A DNA stretch of 64,000 nucleotides. Source: Paenibacillus sp. PvR098 (GTDB lineage: Bacteria > Bacillota > Bacilli > Paenibacillales > NBRC-103111). Where the stretch lies: NCBI RefSeq assembly GCF_017833255.1, contig NZ_JAFIBU010000001.1, positions 186,001 to 250,000 of the forward strand. The letters are read 5' to 3'. Of this stretch, positions 9,143 through 18,423 are shown piece by piece (the stretch's first letter is position 1; each line of letters opens with the position of its first letter). A program made the translations under genes and the position numbers. The notes under the pieces were generated by a model. It saw only the letters and a program-made list of their open reading frames with translations, was not told the origin of the DNA and searched no databases.

Positions 9143-9664
9143 ATGAGCCTTATGCTTTCATGGAACAATGAACAAGAGATTTATGAGATAACGCCAGCCC
9201 TAATCGAAAAGCTAGAAGAGCTTCTTCGTTTGGCAGGCGCCCTGGAGCAAGTGACGGACGGGGAAGTGGCGCTGACGTTTACGGACGACGCTGTCATACA
9301 GGAGCTCAATAAACAATACCGAGGTCTCGATAAACCGACGGATGTTCTGTCATTCGCCATGCAGGAAATGGGTGACGATGAAATTGAGATTATCTACGGG
9401 GATGAGGATGACGGTATAGGGGATGGCGATACGGATGAAGAGGACGAGGAATTTGATGAGCCGCTCGGCGATATTATCATTTCGGTGCCTCGAGCTATCG
9501 CCCAAGCTGAAGATTATGGGCATTCGATTGACCGGGAGCTAGGCTTTCTATTCGTGCACGGCTTTCTTCATTTGATTGGATATGACCATCAAGACGAGGA
9601 CGAAGAGCAGGTCATGTTCGCCAAGCAGGAGCAAATATTACAGCAGGCGGGTTTAACGCGGTGA
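9143..9664 (+). CDS. ybeY: Endoribonuclease YbeY (16S rRNA maturation)
   Basis: A zinc-dependent endoribonuclease involved in 16S rRNA 3' maturation and ribosome quality control. The signature HGFLHLIGYDH supplies the ligands H139, H143 and H149, and the catalytic arginine region is R117 in SVPRAIA. Between the DVLSFAMQE and LGDIIIS blocks is an insertion (about residues 78-106) in which 18 of 29 residues are Asp or Glu, longer than in E. coli or B. subtilis. The gene overlaps the next start (GTGA), implying translational coupling with dgkA. Confidence 0.93.
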   Translation: MSLMLSWNNEQEIYEITPALIEKLEELLRLAGALEQVTDGEVALTFTDDAVIQELNKQYRGLDKPTDVLSFAMQEMGDDEIEIIYGDEDDGIGDGDTDEEDEEFDEPLGDIIISVPRAIAQAEDYGHSIDRELGFLFVHGFLHLIGYDHQDEDEEQVMFAKQEQILQQAGLTR

Positions 9665-10362
9665 AGCAGCCGGTTAAATGGCAGCGAAGCTTTCGTTATG
9701 CTTACGAGGGTGTGAAATATGCTCTGGCTACCCAACGAAATATGAAATTTCATTTTTTCGCGGGGGTCGCTGCGCTTGTGCTGGCTTTGTTCTTTGAACT
9801 ATCCAAAACAGATATCTTGTTCATCTTATTGGCTGTGACGCTCATGTTTATGACGGAGCTCATCAACACGGCCGTGGAAAAAACGGTCGACTTGGCCATG
9901 CCGGAGCTTCATCCGCTAGCCAAAATTGCCAAAGATGTAGCTGCAGCCTCCGTGTTGGTGACTGCAGCTTTTGCCGCTATTACGGGCATGATTGTGTTCT
10001 ACGAGCCGATGGACCGGTTAGTACGGACGGCGCAGGCGGGGAAAGGTCATGTTTTGACTGCGGCTAGCGTCTGGATTCTGCTCTCCTTGGTTGCCATCAT
10101 AGCCATTATGGCGCAGACCCGCTTTTCCGACAAAGGGGTATGGATCAAGCCAAGCCTTCTGACATCGGTTGCCTCTGCCATAGCCAGCCTGATTGCGGTC
10201 AGAGCCCAGGATACGCTCGTAGTGCTGCTTGGATTTTTGCTTGCGGGCGTCCTTATGCTGGCCCTGTACGATAAACGGAAGCGGAGCCTCGGCTCGCTGC
10301 TGCTGGGCGCATTGCTCGGAAGCATGATTACGGTATTGGCTTATTACTTTATTTCTCTATGA
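9661..10362 (+). CDS. dgkA: Diacylglycerol/undecaprenol kinase with extra C-terminal membrane domain
   Basis: A membrane kinase of the prokaryotic DgkA family; in Gram-positives the usual substrate is undecaprenol. The family motif ELINTAVEKTVDL spans E66-L78, followed by AKDVAAASVL. The kinase part ends near residue 118, while the protein continues to 233 residues with about three further membrane segments. The extension lacks the SGH and KxxxxxxRP motifs expected of a PAP2 phosphatase, so it is not an obvious kinase-phosphatase fusion. The start overlaps the ybeY stop by 4 bp. Confidence 0.88.
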   Translation: MKQPVKWQRSFRYAYEGVKYALATQRNMKFHFFAGVAALVLALFFELSKTDILFILLAVTLMFMTELINTAVEKTVDLAMPELHPLAKIAKDVAAASVLVTAAFAAITGMIVFYEPMDRLVRTAQAGKGHVLTAASVWILLSLVAIIAIMAQTRFSDKGVWIKPSLLTSVASAIASLIAVRAQDTLVVLLGFLLAGVLMLALYDKRKRSLGSLLLGALLGSMITVLAYYFISL

Positions 10363-10394
10363 ATCCCAAGCTTGCTGGGAAAGGAGCGCGTCTC

Positions 10395-10811
10395 ATGGAT
10401 AAAACCGAACTGATCGCTCAAGCTAAAGAAGCGCGTGAGAAAGCTTATACCCCTTACTCGCAGTTTAAAGTTGGCAGTGCGCTGCTGGATGCCCAAGGGC
10501 GTGTGCATCTCGGGTGCAATGTGGAGAACGCAGCTTACGGACCGACGAACTGCGCCGAACGGACGGCTTTGTTTCGCGCCATAGCAGACGGGGAGCTGCC
10601 CGGTTCGTTTCGTGCGATGGCTGTTGTTGGCGATACCGAACAGCCAATCGCTCCATGCGGCATATGCCGACAAGTGCTGGTAGAGCTCTGTCGTCCCGAT
10701 ATGCCCGTGTACCTTACTAATATGCGCGGAGACGTCAGCGAGACGACAGTCGGAGCACTGCTGCCCGGCGCATTCACATCAAATGATTTGGACGGAGGAA
10801 CCATTGACTAA
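10395..10811 (+). CDS. cdd: Cytidine deaminase
   Basis: Deaminates cytidine and deoxycytidine to uridine forms in pyrimidine salvage. A 138-residue homotetrameric-type enzyme with the C53-A-E55 motif and the second zinc pair P-C88-G-I-C91. The ATG at 10395 has AAAGGAG upstream; a longer in-frame form from 10359 would overlap dgkA without a ribosome binding site. It overlaps era by one base in TAATG, the conserved cdd-era arrangement. Confidence 0.95.
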   Translation: MDKTELIAQAKEAREKAYTPYSQFKVGSALLDAQGRVHLGCNVENAAYGPTNCAERTALFRAIADGELPGSFRAMAVVGDTEQPIAPCGICRQVLVELCRPDMPVYLTNMRGDVSETTVGALLPGAFTSNDLDGGTID

Positions 10812-11728
10812 TGTCTTATTCTGATAAAGAAAAACAAACGGACTTTAAATCGGGCTTTGTCGCCATCATCGGCAGGCCCAACGTGGGCAAGTCCACGCTC
10901 ATGAACCAGGTGATCGGACAAAAAATCGCGATCATGTCCGATAAGCCGCAGACGACCCGAAATAAAATTCACGGTGTGTATACGACAGAGGAAGCACAAA
11001 TCGTCTTTTTGGATACACCAGGCATTCACAAATCCCAGTCTAAGCTGGGGGACTACATGATGAGAGCAGCGGAAAGCGCCCTTAGCGAAGTAGATGCTAT
11101 TCTTTTTTTGATTGATGTAGTGGAAGGCCTTGGCGGAGGGGACCGTTACATTATCGAGCAGTTAAAAAAAGTGAAAACCCCTGTGCTGCTGGTGATGAAC
11201 AAAATCGACCAAGTTCACCCCGAAGCGCTGCTGCCTGTCATCACCACGTACAAGGATCTGTATCCTTTTGCTGAGATCGTGCCCATCTCCGCGATGCAAG
11301 GGAATAACGTGAATACGCTGCTGGATCAGGTGATCAAGTACTTGCCTAAAGGACCTCAATATTATCCGGCCGATCAGATTACGGACCATCCGGAGCAGTT
11401 TGTATGCGCAGAGCTCATCCGGGAAAAAATATTACATTTGACGCGGGAGGAAATTCCTCACTCCATCGCCGTTTCTATTGAGGATATGCGCGTGGAAGAG
11501 AACGGCGTCGTGCATATCTCCGCAGTAATTTATGTCGAGCGGGATTCGCAAAAGGGAATTATTATCGGTAAGAAAGGTGCGCTGCTCAAAGAGGTAGGCC
11601 AGAAAGCCCGTGCAGACATCGAGGCTCTTCTCGGCTCCAAAACATTCCTGGAGCTGTGGGTTAAGGTAAAGAAGGATTGGCGTAACCAGGATCGCGTCCT
11701 GCGAGATCTTGGATTCCGTCACGAATAG
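10811..11728 (+). CDS. era: Ribosome-assembly GTPase Era
   Basis: A 305-residue Era GTPase that binds 16S rRNA during 30S assembly. G1 is GRPNVGKS (21-28), G3 is DTPG, G4 is NKID, and the C-terminal KH domain carries [14 protein letters not shown]. Length and architecture are typical. It is coupled to cdd by a one-base overlap, close to ybeY, which acts on the same rRNA end. Confidence 0.96.
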   Translation: MSYSDKEKQTDFKSGFVAIIGRPNVGKSTLMNQVIGQKIAIMSDKPQTTRNKIHGVYTTEEAQIVFLDTPGIHKSQSKLGDYMMRAAESALSEVDAILFLIDVVEGLGGGDRYIIEQLKKVKTPVLLVMNKIDQVHPEALLPVITTYKDLYPFAEIVPISAMQGNNVNTLLDQVIKYLPKGPQYYPADQITDHPEQFVCAELIREKILHLTREEIPHSIAVSIEDMRVEENGVVHISAVIYVERDSQKGIIIGKKGALLKEVGQKARADIEALLGSKTFLELWVKVKKDWRNQDRVLRDLGFRHE

Positions 11729-11869
11729 CGGCTTCGCCGGTTTCAAAGGAATCCCAATGTGTTTAATGTAATGCAGACATACCATTTTTTGTTCAGCATA
11801 CTTCTGTTCAAACCAAACCATCCTAAACCTAAGCAACTTGTAGACGCGTTACCAAGGGGAGGATGTACC

Positions 11870-12007
11870 ATGAGAGATTTTTCGTGGAAGTATTTTTCGA
11901 TCACTGGACATGTGGATGCCTACTTGCTTTATAAAGAATCTCAGGTTCAGCCCAGGGAGGAGCCTGAGCTCTTGGAAGAGGACGCTGCGGCTGAAGCTGT
12001 AGAGTAA
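11870..12007 (+). CDS. yqzL: YqzL family small protein
   Basis: A 45-residue protein starting MRDFSWKYFSITGHVDAYLL, the pattern of the YqzL family, which lies between era and recO in many Bacilli. Function is unknown. The ATG at 11870 is preceded by AAGGGGAGG; an in-frame extension back to 11759 lacks a ribosome binding site. The C-terminal 20 residues are strongly acidic. Confidence 0.85.
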   Translation: MRDFSWKYFSITGHVDAYLLYKESQVQPREEPELLEEDAAAEAVE

Positions 12008-12069
12008 ATGCAATCAAGCAGTTCGATGGATTTCAGTTGCTGGTTTGGCTACATGGGGAGAGGCTGACG

Positions 12070-12819
12070 GTGCAGTACAGAGTGCAGGGAATTGTGATCC
12101 GCAGCATGGATTATGGAGAGGGCAACAAAATTATTACCTTGTTTACCCGTGAACAGGGTAAGATGAGCGTCGTTGCGCGCGGCGCAAAAAAGGTGAAGAG
12201 CCGATTTGGTTCCTCCGCCCAGCTATTTACTTATGGCGATTACTTGTTTTTTAAATCGAGCCAGCTGGGCACCTTAAATCATGCGGAAATTATTGAAGCC
12301 TTTCATAAAATAAGAGAAGATTTGCATAAGGCTGCCCACGCCTCCTACCTTGCAGAGTTAACGGACAGGATGATGGGCGATCAGGAGGGGCAGCCTTATT
12401 TGTTCGATCAGCTGAAGGCCAGCCTGCAAGCTATCCAGGAGGAAAAGGACTTGCAGATTATCGGTCATCTGTATGAGATGAAGATGCTGATGCATGCAGG
12501 ATATACTCCAGAGCTTGAGAACTGTGTGGTGTGTCGCGAAAACTCATCCCCTGCAGTAGCGATAAGCGTTGGCATGGGCGGAGTGCTATGTGAACGGTGC
12601 CTGCTGCGTGATCCTGCTGCCGTCCGTTTGACACCGGGAGCATATAAACTCCTTCGTCTGTTTGTACAGATGGATGCCAGACGTCTCGGTCAAATCGATG
12701 TCAAACCGCAGACAAAGCAGTTATTGAAGCAAATCATGCGCTCGTACTTTGATACGCACGCGGGCGTAAAGCTAAAATCGCGCGATTTTTTGGATCAAAT
12801 GGATAAATACGGGGTATAG
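12070..12819 (+). CDS. recO: DNA repair protein RecO
   Basis: RecO mediates RecA loading on SSB-coated DNA in the RecFOR pathway. It has an N-terminal OB fold (YRVQGIVIRSMDYGEGNKII) and a zinc-binding motif C-x2-C...C-x2-C (CVVC ... CERC). I chose the GTG at 12070, giving 249 residues, because GGGGAGAGG lies just upstream and the family begins at this point. In B. subtilis glyQS follows recO; here ppsR does. Confidence 0.93.
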   Translation: MQYRVQGIVIRSMDYGEGNKIITLFTREQGKMSVVARGAKKVKSRFGSSAQLFTYGDYLFFKSSQLGTLNHAEIIEAFHKIREDLHKAAHASYLAELTDRMMGDQEGQPYLFDQLKASLQAIQEEKDLQIIGHLYEMKMLMHAGYTPELENCVVCRENSSPAVAISVGMGGVLCERCLLRDPAAVRLTPGAYKLLRLFVQMDARRLGQIDVKPQTKQLLKQIMRSYFDTHAGVKLKSRDFLDQMDKYGV

Positions 12820-12850
12820 TTTTTATGATTTTCAAAAGATTTGCACTGAA

Positions 12851-12879
12851 TTGACATGTTTTTGGCCTAATGATATTAT
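12851..12879 (+). promoter_or_regulatory. Sigma-A promoter upstream of ppsR
   Basis: TTGACA (12851-12856), 17 bp, TATTAT (12874-12879). A start near 12886 would lead directly into the hairpin at 12905-12950, so transcripts would be about 65 nt unless the hairpin is read through. Confidence 0.72.
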
Positions 12880-12904
12880 AATATGATACACCCAAGTTGA
12901 TACC

Positions 12905-12950
12905 TCTCGTGACGGAGCCTGTGCGCAGGCTTTGGCAGCGGGATTTTTTT
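12905..12950 (+). terminator. Terminator or attenuator between recO and ppsR
   Basis: An outer 5-bp stem (905-909 with 939-943 in the last three digits) and an inner 8-bp stem (914-921 with 926-933) with a 4-nt loop, followed by seven T residues. It can end the recO transcript, but its position just after the 12851 promoter also makes it a candidate attenuator or the 3' end of a short RNA. Confidence 0.8.
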
Positions 12951-13058
12951 GTGATAGGAAGTCAGTGAAACATATATTGCCAATGTCTCGTAGTACTATA
13001 GTAGATTGAAATGCCGCTTTCATGAATCGAATGATAAAGAACGGAAAGGCGGGGTCTC

Positions 13059-13871
13059 ATGGGAGGAACCGGCAAATCGGTAATATTCGTCGCTTCGGAT
13101 TCAGCGGGGGACACGGGAGAAGCGGTTGTCCGCGCAGCGGCGGTGCAGTTCCATCCGCAGCAGGTGGAGATCAGACGGGTGCCTTTTTTGCATGATGCGT
13201 CAGATATAGATCGACTGATTCGCACGGTGCTTGAACGTAATGGAACGATTTTGTTCACACTGGTTATTCCGGAGTTGAGAGACTACTTGATTGAACAGGC
13301 GGACCGATACCGGATCCCTTATATTGATCTGCTCGGGCCTATTATCCGTACGCTTGAGCAATCATTGAAGCAAGAGGCTAGTCACACGCCGGGAATGATT
13401 CATAAGCTCGACGAGGATTATTTCAAGAAGGTTGAGGCTATTGAATTTGCCGTTAAGTACGATGACGGCCGTGATTTCAGTGGGGTGCTTCAAGCGGATA
13501 TTGTACTGGTCGGTGTATCGAGAACGTCGAAGACGCCGTTATCTATGTATTTGGCCCACAAAATGTTCAAGGTGGCCAATGTTCCTCTCGTACCCGAGAT
13601 TCAGCCGCCGGAGCAGTTGTTTATGGTTTCGAACCGCAAAATTGTCGGGCTGCGCATCAGCCCTGAAAAATTGAATGTGATTCGAACAGAGCGGCTCAAA
13701 ACACTGGGGCTTCCGGACAGCGCCACTTATGCTAATTCGGAACGCATTCATTCGGAGCTTGACTACGCGGATCAAATCATGAAGCGGATCGGATGTGAGG
13801 TAATCGACGTCTCGAACAAAGCCGTGGAAGAAACCGCCAGCGTCATCATTGATATGTATCGTTCCAGATAG
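13059..13871 (+). CDS. ppsR: Pyruvate, phosphate dikinase regulatory protein (kinase/phosphorylase)
   Basis: A DUF299-family bifunctional kinase and pyrophosphorylase that controls pyruvate, phosphate dikinase by reversible threonine phosphorylation (YqfL in B. subtilis). Length is 270 residues. The nucleotide-binding loop is GVSRTSKTP around residue 153, with SDSAGDTGE at the N-terminus typical of the family. The repressor gene ccpN, which precedes it in B. subtilis, is absent here. Its own promoter and leader hairpin lie upstream. Confidence 0.92.
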   Translation: MGGTGKSVIFVASDSAGDTGEAVVRAAAVQFHPQQVEIRRVPFLHDASDIDRLIRTVLERNGTILFTLVIPELRDYLIEQADRYRIPYIDLLGPIIRTLEQSLKQEASHTPGMIHKLDEDYFKKVEAIEFAVKYDDGRDFSGVLQADIVLVGVSRTSKTPLSMYLAHKMFKVANVPLVPEIQPPEQLFMVSNRKIVGLRISPEKLNVIRTERLKTLGLPDSATYANSERIHSELDYADQIMKRIGCEVIDVSNKAVEETASVIIDMYRSR

Positions 13872-13962
13872 ATTTCATTTTAGGCAGCAAGCAGGATTTT
13901 TTGTAAATTCATCGTATATAATATTAACGGTAGTACTTCAGTCACAAATCCGGTGGGGGCAT

Positions 13963-14424
13963 ATGACGTATAAAATAGTAGTAGATGCCGATGCATGCCC
14001 GGTAAAACAGGAAATCGTCCATACGGCAACCAAGTTCAGAGTGGGTGTCTTGATGGTGGCTTCTTTCGATCACCGGCTCCAACCGGCGGAAGGCGTGGAG
14101 ATTGTTCAGGTGGACCGCTCAGACCAATCCGTCGATTTGTATATCGCCAATAGGATCTCGGCAGGGGATATACTCATTACACAGGATTTTGGACTTGCGG
14201 TGCTGGGTTTGGGCAAGAAAGCGATAGCCATGTCCAACCGCGGACAAATGTACAGCGACCGTACCATCGGCTTTCTGCTTGAGCGCCGGCACGAACAAGC
14301 AAAGCTGAGACGGGGAGGAAAGCATTCCAAGGGGCCTAAAGCGTTTACGGACGAGGATCGGCAAGAATTTCTACAAACTTTGACAAAAGTTTTGTCCCGT
14401 ATGCAGGAGAATGGCGGAGTGTAG
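13963..14424 (+). CDS. yqxD: YaiI/YqxD family protein (DUF188)
   Basis: A 153-residue member of the YaiI/YqxD family, which has a PIN-like nuclease fold by prediction. The conserved VVDADACPVKQEI opening and ILITQDFGLAVLGLGKKA block are present. The ATG at 13963 follows GGTGGGGGC; an in-frame extension to 13849 overlaps ppsR and is rejected. It sits directly upstream of dnaG, as in B. subtilis. No experimentally established function is known to me. Confidence 0.9.
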   Translation: MTYKIVVDADACPVKQEIVHTATKFRVGVLMVASFDHRLQPAEGVEIVQVDRSDQSVDLYIANRISAGDILITQDFGLAVLGLGKKAIAMSNRGQMYSDRTIGFLLERRHEQAKLRRGGKHSKGPKAFTDEDRQEFLQTLTKVLSRMQENGGV

Positions 14425-14463
14425 CGAATAATATTACGTGTTATTTGAATGAAGGTGGTTAGG

Positions 14464-16299
14464 ATGAGTAACGGACGCATTCCCGAGCATGTCATTGACG
14501 CGGTCCTCAAATCCCACGATATTGTGGAGGTTGTCGGGCGGCACGTTCACTTGACAAAGCAGGGGCATTACCTCAAGGGTCTCTGTCCATTTCATTCAGA
14601 GAAAACACCGTCCTTTACCGTCACCCCGGAAAAACAAATCTATCATTGCTTCGGTTGCGGTGCGGGTGGCAACGCCATTCGATTCATCTCCGAGGTGGAA
14701 GGTTTGTCCTTTGGCGAGGCGGTTCGCAAGCTGGCGGACGAAGCGAAGCTTGATGTGGGCCTGGCTCCGCAAACAGGAAAGGAAGAAACAAAGGAGCACG
14801 CGGAACGGGTTAAGCTGCTGGCAGGTTATGAGCTTGCAGCAAAGCTGTATCAGTACATCCTTCATAACACCGAGCAGGGGAAGGCAGCTAAAGCTTACTT
14901 ACGGGATCGGGGAATGAATGATAAGCTGATCGAAACCTTCGGGCTTGGATACGCGCCTACAAGGTGGGATACGTTAACCAACCTCTTGGACAAGAAACAG
15001 TTCTCGCTTCCGCTTATGGAACAAGGGGGGCTAATTTCGGCCAAACAAGACGGCAGCGGGTATGTGGATAAGTTTCGCGACCGCGTCATGTTTCCAATTT
15101 ACGATTGGAAGGGACAGGTTATCGCTTTTGGCGGAAGAACCATGGGTGACGCACAGCCGAAATATGTGAACAGTCCTGAATCGATGCTTTTCCACAAAAG
15201 CCGGACACTGTACAATCTCCATTTGGCCAGACCCCAGGTTCGCAAAATGCAGGAGATCGTTCTGTTCGAAGGCTATATGGATATCATTCGAGCTTGGGAA
15301 GCAGGCATAAGAAACGGAGTCGCCACGATGGGTACGGCTCTCACTCCGGAGCAGGCGGAAGCGATTCGCAGGCTAGCCGAACGTGTGACGGTCGCCTATG
15401 ATGGTGATCAAGCAGGACAATCTGCCGCTTACAAAAGCATTCCTATGCTTGAGAACGCGGGCTGTCAAGTCAAGATCGCCTTGCTGCCGAATGCACTCGA
15501 CCCGGATGAGTATATTGCTAAACACGGTTCTGAACGATTTGTACGGGAAGTTATTGAAACCGCCGTACCTTCGATCAAATATAAACTTCTTTACTTTCGC
15601 AAAAATTACAAACTACAGGAGGATGGAGAAAAGCTCCGGTACATCAAGCAAGCACTCAAATTGATTGCAGGACTGTCATCACCCATCGAAAGGGAACATT
15701 ATCTCCGAGAGTTATCGTCCGAATTCCGGTATTCTTTGGATGCTTTACAGCAGAATTTGAACGAAATCCGGCTGCAATCGGAAAAAAACGAAAGATTTGG
15801 GGATAATAAAGACAAACCGTGGAATAATGTTATGAATAACGGGAAGCCTCGGGAACACGTCCCTTCTATGGTTCCTGCCTATCAATTTGCAGAGCGACAA
15901 TTGCTTGCCGTCATGATGCTGGACCGGGACATATCCGGTCATGTCGAGCGTCGATTGGGAGACGGTTTTAATATGGAAGCTCATGCGGCCCTGGCCGCAT
16001 ACTTGTATTCCTACTATGCCCAAGGGTATGAGCCGAATGTTGGCACATTCATAGGCATGCTGCAGGATGACAAGCTGGAGAGCTTGGCCAGTTCCCTGAC
16101 CTTAATAGACAACCGCAACGGGATCAACGATGCCGTTATTGACGATTACATCCGGGAAATAAAGAAGTATCCTCTCTTGCAGTCTTTGGAGCAAAAGAAA
16201 GAAGAAGTGAAACAAGCAGAACGTTCAGGGGATATCCCTAGAGCACTGCAGCTGGGCAGTGAGATTATTTCCCTAGAAAAGCAGTTGAAATCATCCTAG
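14464..16299 (+). CDS. dnaG: DNA primase
   Basis: Synthesises RNA primers at the replication fork. Domains in order: CHC2 zinc finger (CPFH ... CFGC), RNA polymerase core with TOPRIM (EGYMDIIRAWEAG and YDGDQAGQSA) and the C-terminal helicase-binding domain from about residue 430. Length is 611 residues from the ATG at 14464, which has GAAGGTGG at 5 bp; an upstream ATG at 14449 would put that site inside the gene. It is followed by sigA in the classical macromolecular synthesis operon. Confidence 0.96.
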   Translation: MSNGRIPEHVIDAVLKSHDIVEVVGRHVHLTKQGHYLKGLCPFHSEKTPSFTVTPEKQIYHCFGCGAGGNAIRFISEVEGLSFGEAVRKLADEAKLDVGLAPQTGKEETKEHAERVKLLAGYELAAKLYQYILHNTEQGKAAKAYLRDRGMNDKLIETFGLGYAPTRWDTLTNLLDKKQFSLPLMEQGGLISAKQDGSGYVDKFRDRVMFPIYDWKGQVIAFGGRTMGDAQPKYVNSPESMLFHKSRTLYNLHLARPQVRKMQEIVLFEGYMDIIRAWEAGIRNGVATMGTALTPEQAEAIRRLAERVTVAYDGDQAGQSAAYKSIPMLENAGCQVKIALLPNALDPDEYIAKHGSERFVREVIETAVPSIKYKLLYFRKNYKLQEDGEKLRYIKQALKLIAGLSSPIEREHYLRELSSEFRYSLDALQQNLNEIRLQSEKNERFGDNKDKPWNNVMNNGKPREHVPSMVPAYQFAERQLLAVMMLDRDISGHVERRLGDGFNMEAHAALAAYLYSYYAQGYEPNVGTFIGMLQDDKLESLASSLTLIDNRNGINDAVIDDYIREIKKYPLLQSLEQKKEEVKQAERSGDIPRALQLGSEIISLEKQLKSS

Positions 16300-16351
16300 A
16301 GCCGACCAAGCGGCTGACGGGGTGAAATTCTAGGGAGGAGGGAGTTGTATT

Positions 16352-17470
16352 ATGGCGAACGATCAACGTACGGAAATAGAGACAGAGCTGACGTTGGAAC
16401 AAGTAAAGGAACAGCTGATTGAACATGGCAAGAAGCGTTCCGCAATCACGTACAAAGAAATTATGGAAAAACTTGCTCCATTTGACCAGGATCCGGAGCA
16501 GATTGACGAGTTTTTCGAGCAGCTTCAAGAGATGGGCATCGATGTCGGCAATGAAGCGGATGAAGACAACGGAATGAGTCCGATGGAGCATGAGCACGAT
16601 GAGTTTCATTTTGATGACGATTTGTCGCTGCCTCCCGGCATCAAGATCAACGATCCGGTTCGGATGTATTTGAAGGAAATCGGCAGGGTTCCGCTGCTTT
16701 CCGCCGAGGATGAGGTTGATTTAGCGAAGCGTATCGAGCTTGGAGACGAAGAAGCCAAGCGCCGCTTGGCGGAAGCGAATCTTCGGCTTGTAGTCAGCAT
16801 CGCGAAGCGCTATGTTGGTCGAGGGATGCTGTTTCTGGATTTGATTCAAGAAGGCAACATGGGCCTGATTAAAGCGGTAGAGAAGTTCGATCATACTAAG
16901 GGCTACAAATTCAGTACCTACGCCACTTGGTGGATTCGTCAGGCGATTACTCGCGCGATTGCTGACCAAGCCCGGACTATCCGGATTCCGGTACATATGG
17001 TTGAAACGATCAATAAGCTGATTCGGGTATCCCGTCAGCTGCTGCAGGAGCTTGGTCGTGAACCGACACCGGAGGAGATCGCTAAAGAGATGGATCTAAG
17101 CACCGACAAGGTGCGGGAGATTATGAAGATCGCTCAGGAACCGGTGTCTCTTGAAACCCCGATTGGTGAAGAGGACGACTCGCATTTGGGTGATTTTATA
17201 GAGGACCAAGAAGCGCTTGCACCTGCGGACGCTGCTGCTTATGAGCTGCTTAAGGAACAGCTCGAGGATGTGCTCGACACCTTGACGGAGCGTGAAGAGA
17301 ATGTACTTCGCCTTCGTTTCGGACTGGACGATGGCCGTACGCGTACATTGGAGGAAGTCGGCAAAGTATTCGGAGTTACCCGTGAGCGGATTCGTCAGAT
17401 TGAAGCCAAAGCACTACGTAAGCTTCGTCATCCCAGCCGAAGTAAACGGTTAAAGGATTTTCTTGAATAA
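16352..17470 (+). CDS. sigA: Primary sigma factor SigA (RpoD)
   Basis: The housekeeping sigma factor, 372 residues, as in Bacillus. A region 1.1-like N-terminus with an acidic linker (EADEDNG) precedes region 1.2 ([16 protein letters not shown]), region 2 ([20 protein letters not shown], the -10 contact helix [14 protein letters not shown]), region 3 and region 4 ([20 protein letters not shown], the -35 helix). AGGGAGGAGGG gives a strong ribosome binding site. A strong terminator ends the unit after this gene. Confidence 0.97.
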   Translation: MANDQRTEIETELTLEQVKEQLIEHGKKRSAITYKEIMEKLAPFDQDPEQIDEFFEQLQEMGIDVGNEADEDNGMSPMEHEHDEFHFDDDLSLPPGIKINDPVRMYLKEIGRVPLLSAEDEVDLAKRIELGDEEAKRRLAEANLRLVVSIAKRYVGRGMLFLDLIQEGNMGLIKAVEKFDHTKGYKFSTYATWWIRQAITRAIADQARTIRIPVHMVETINKLIRVSRQLLQELGREPTPEEIAKEMDLSTDKVREIMKIAQEPVSLETPIGEEDDSHLGDFIEDQEALAPADAAAYELLKEQLEDVLDTLTEREENVLRLRFGLDDGRTRTLEEVGKVFGVTRERIRQIEAKALRKLRHPSRSKRLKDFLE

Positions 17471-17481
17471 TAGGTTATGCC

Positions 17482-17525
17482 TAGACCTTTCTGCGCACCG
17501 ATGCGCGGCAAGGTCTAATTTTTTG
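17482..17525 (+). terminator. Terminator after sigA
   Basis: An 8-bp perfect outer stem TAGACCTT/AAGGTCTA (17482-17489 and 17510-17517) encloses a second TGCGCA/TGCGCG-type stem, followed by ATTTTTT. Confidence 0.9.
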
Positions 17526-17586
17526 CATTCCCGCAGCCGATATTCAATTATGTAAAAAATGCTGGGCTCAGGGGAGACAAAAGCCT

Positions 17587-18423
17587 ATGGATGATAAAAA
17601 GAAAGTTATTATTCGTGAGATCGAGCAATGGCGCCATAGTAAGCTACTGCCAGAGCACTACTGTGATTTTTTATTGAACATTTATGATTTGGAACATGGT
17701 CAAGGGGAGCCGGAGCCTGGCGGTGTGTTAGGTGTCACACCGGACAAAATAAGAAACAGCAATTGGAAAATCTGGATGCTTGTATTGCTGTTCATCATCG
17801 TTTTATCTTTTACTGCTCTTAATTTTAACGCTTTTGAATTACCAATGCAAATAGCAATTTCCATCATCTTTTTGGCGGGCTGTTATGGATGGGGAGGTTC
17901 CAAGTTAAAGAAGGAACCGATGTCAGCGCAAATTTTGATCGGAATGGCCTGTTTATTTCTTTTGTTTATTGGTGTTTATTTACTGAGGTTGTATGGCGTT
18001 CAGGCTTCGGTGCCGGTAGTTGGATACGTGGCTTTCTGCAGTTTGGTTTGGATTATGACCGGGCTGCTGGCAAGACTGGCGTTATTCCAGCTTTGCGGAT
18101 GGGTCAGCTTGGTGTTCTGCTACGGATGGCTGCTGCATTATCAGCTGGAGACATTGTCGTGGATCACGCTGCAGTTTAGCTGGCTGCCGCTTGCTATTTT
18201 ATTTTGCTGGATGTCTTGGATCATCCATGAGAAGAACAGGCAGATCGGGCTGGTCTTCTTCCTGCTAAGCTTAATCGTTTGGTATATGCCTGAGTTATAT
18301 GCTATGCTTTATGCTGAGAAATACGGCTCCCTAGCCGTGCAACGGCTGCTTTTAAGCAAGCTGCTGGTGGAGGCGGGGCTGCTGTTTGCTTGGAGAAAAA
18401 AATGGACTGAGTGGGTTGTATAA
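17587..18423 (+). CDS. Polytopic membrane protein of unknown function
   Basis: A 278-residue protein. A short charged N-terminal domain (about residues 1-55, IREIEQWRHSKLLPEHYCDF) vaguely recalls the N-terminus of DUF2157 membrane proteins, but I cannot assign it. About eight to nine hydrophobic segments follow from residue 58. The stop codon directly abuts the trmK ATG (TAA-ATG), so it is very likely cotranscribed and translationally coupled with trmK. No catalytic motif is evident. Confidence 0.8.
   Translation: MDDKKKVIIREIEQWRHSKLLPEHYCDFLLNIYDLEHGQGEPEPGGVLGVTPDKIRNSNWKIWMLVLLFIIVLSFTALNFNAFELPMQIAISIIFLAGCYGWGGSKLKKEPMSAQILIGMACLFLLFIGVYLLRLYGVQASVPVVGYVAFCSLVWIMTGLLARLALFQLCGWVSLVFCYGWLLHYQLETLSWITLQFSWLPLAILFCWMSWIIHEKNRQIGLVFFLLSLIVWYMPELYAMLYAEKYGSLAVQRLLLSKLLVEAGLLFAWRKKWTEWVV

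Noticed and set aside
9661-10362. A kinase-PAP2 phosphatase fusion
   Set aside because: No KxxxxxxRP, PSGH or SRxxxxxHxxxD motif is present in the C-terminal half.
12820-13058. A glycine T-box leader upstream of ppsR
   Set aside because: The hairpin lacks the T-box antiterminator sequence and specifier-loop features, and no glyQS gene follows.
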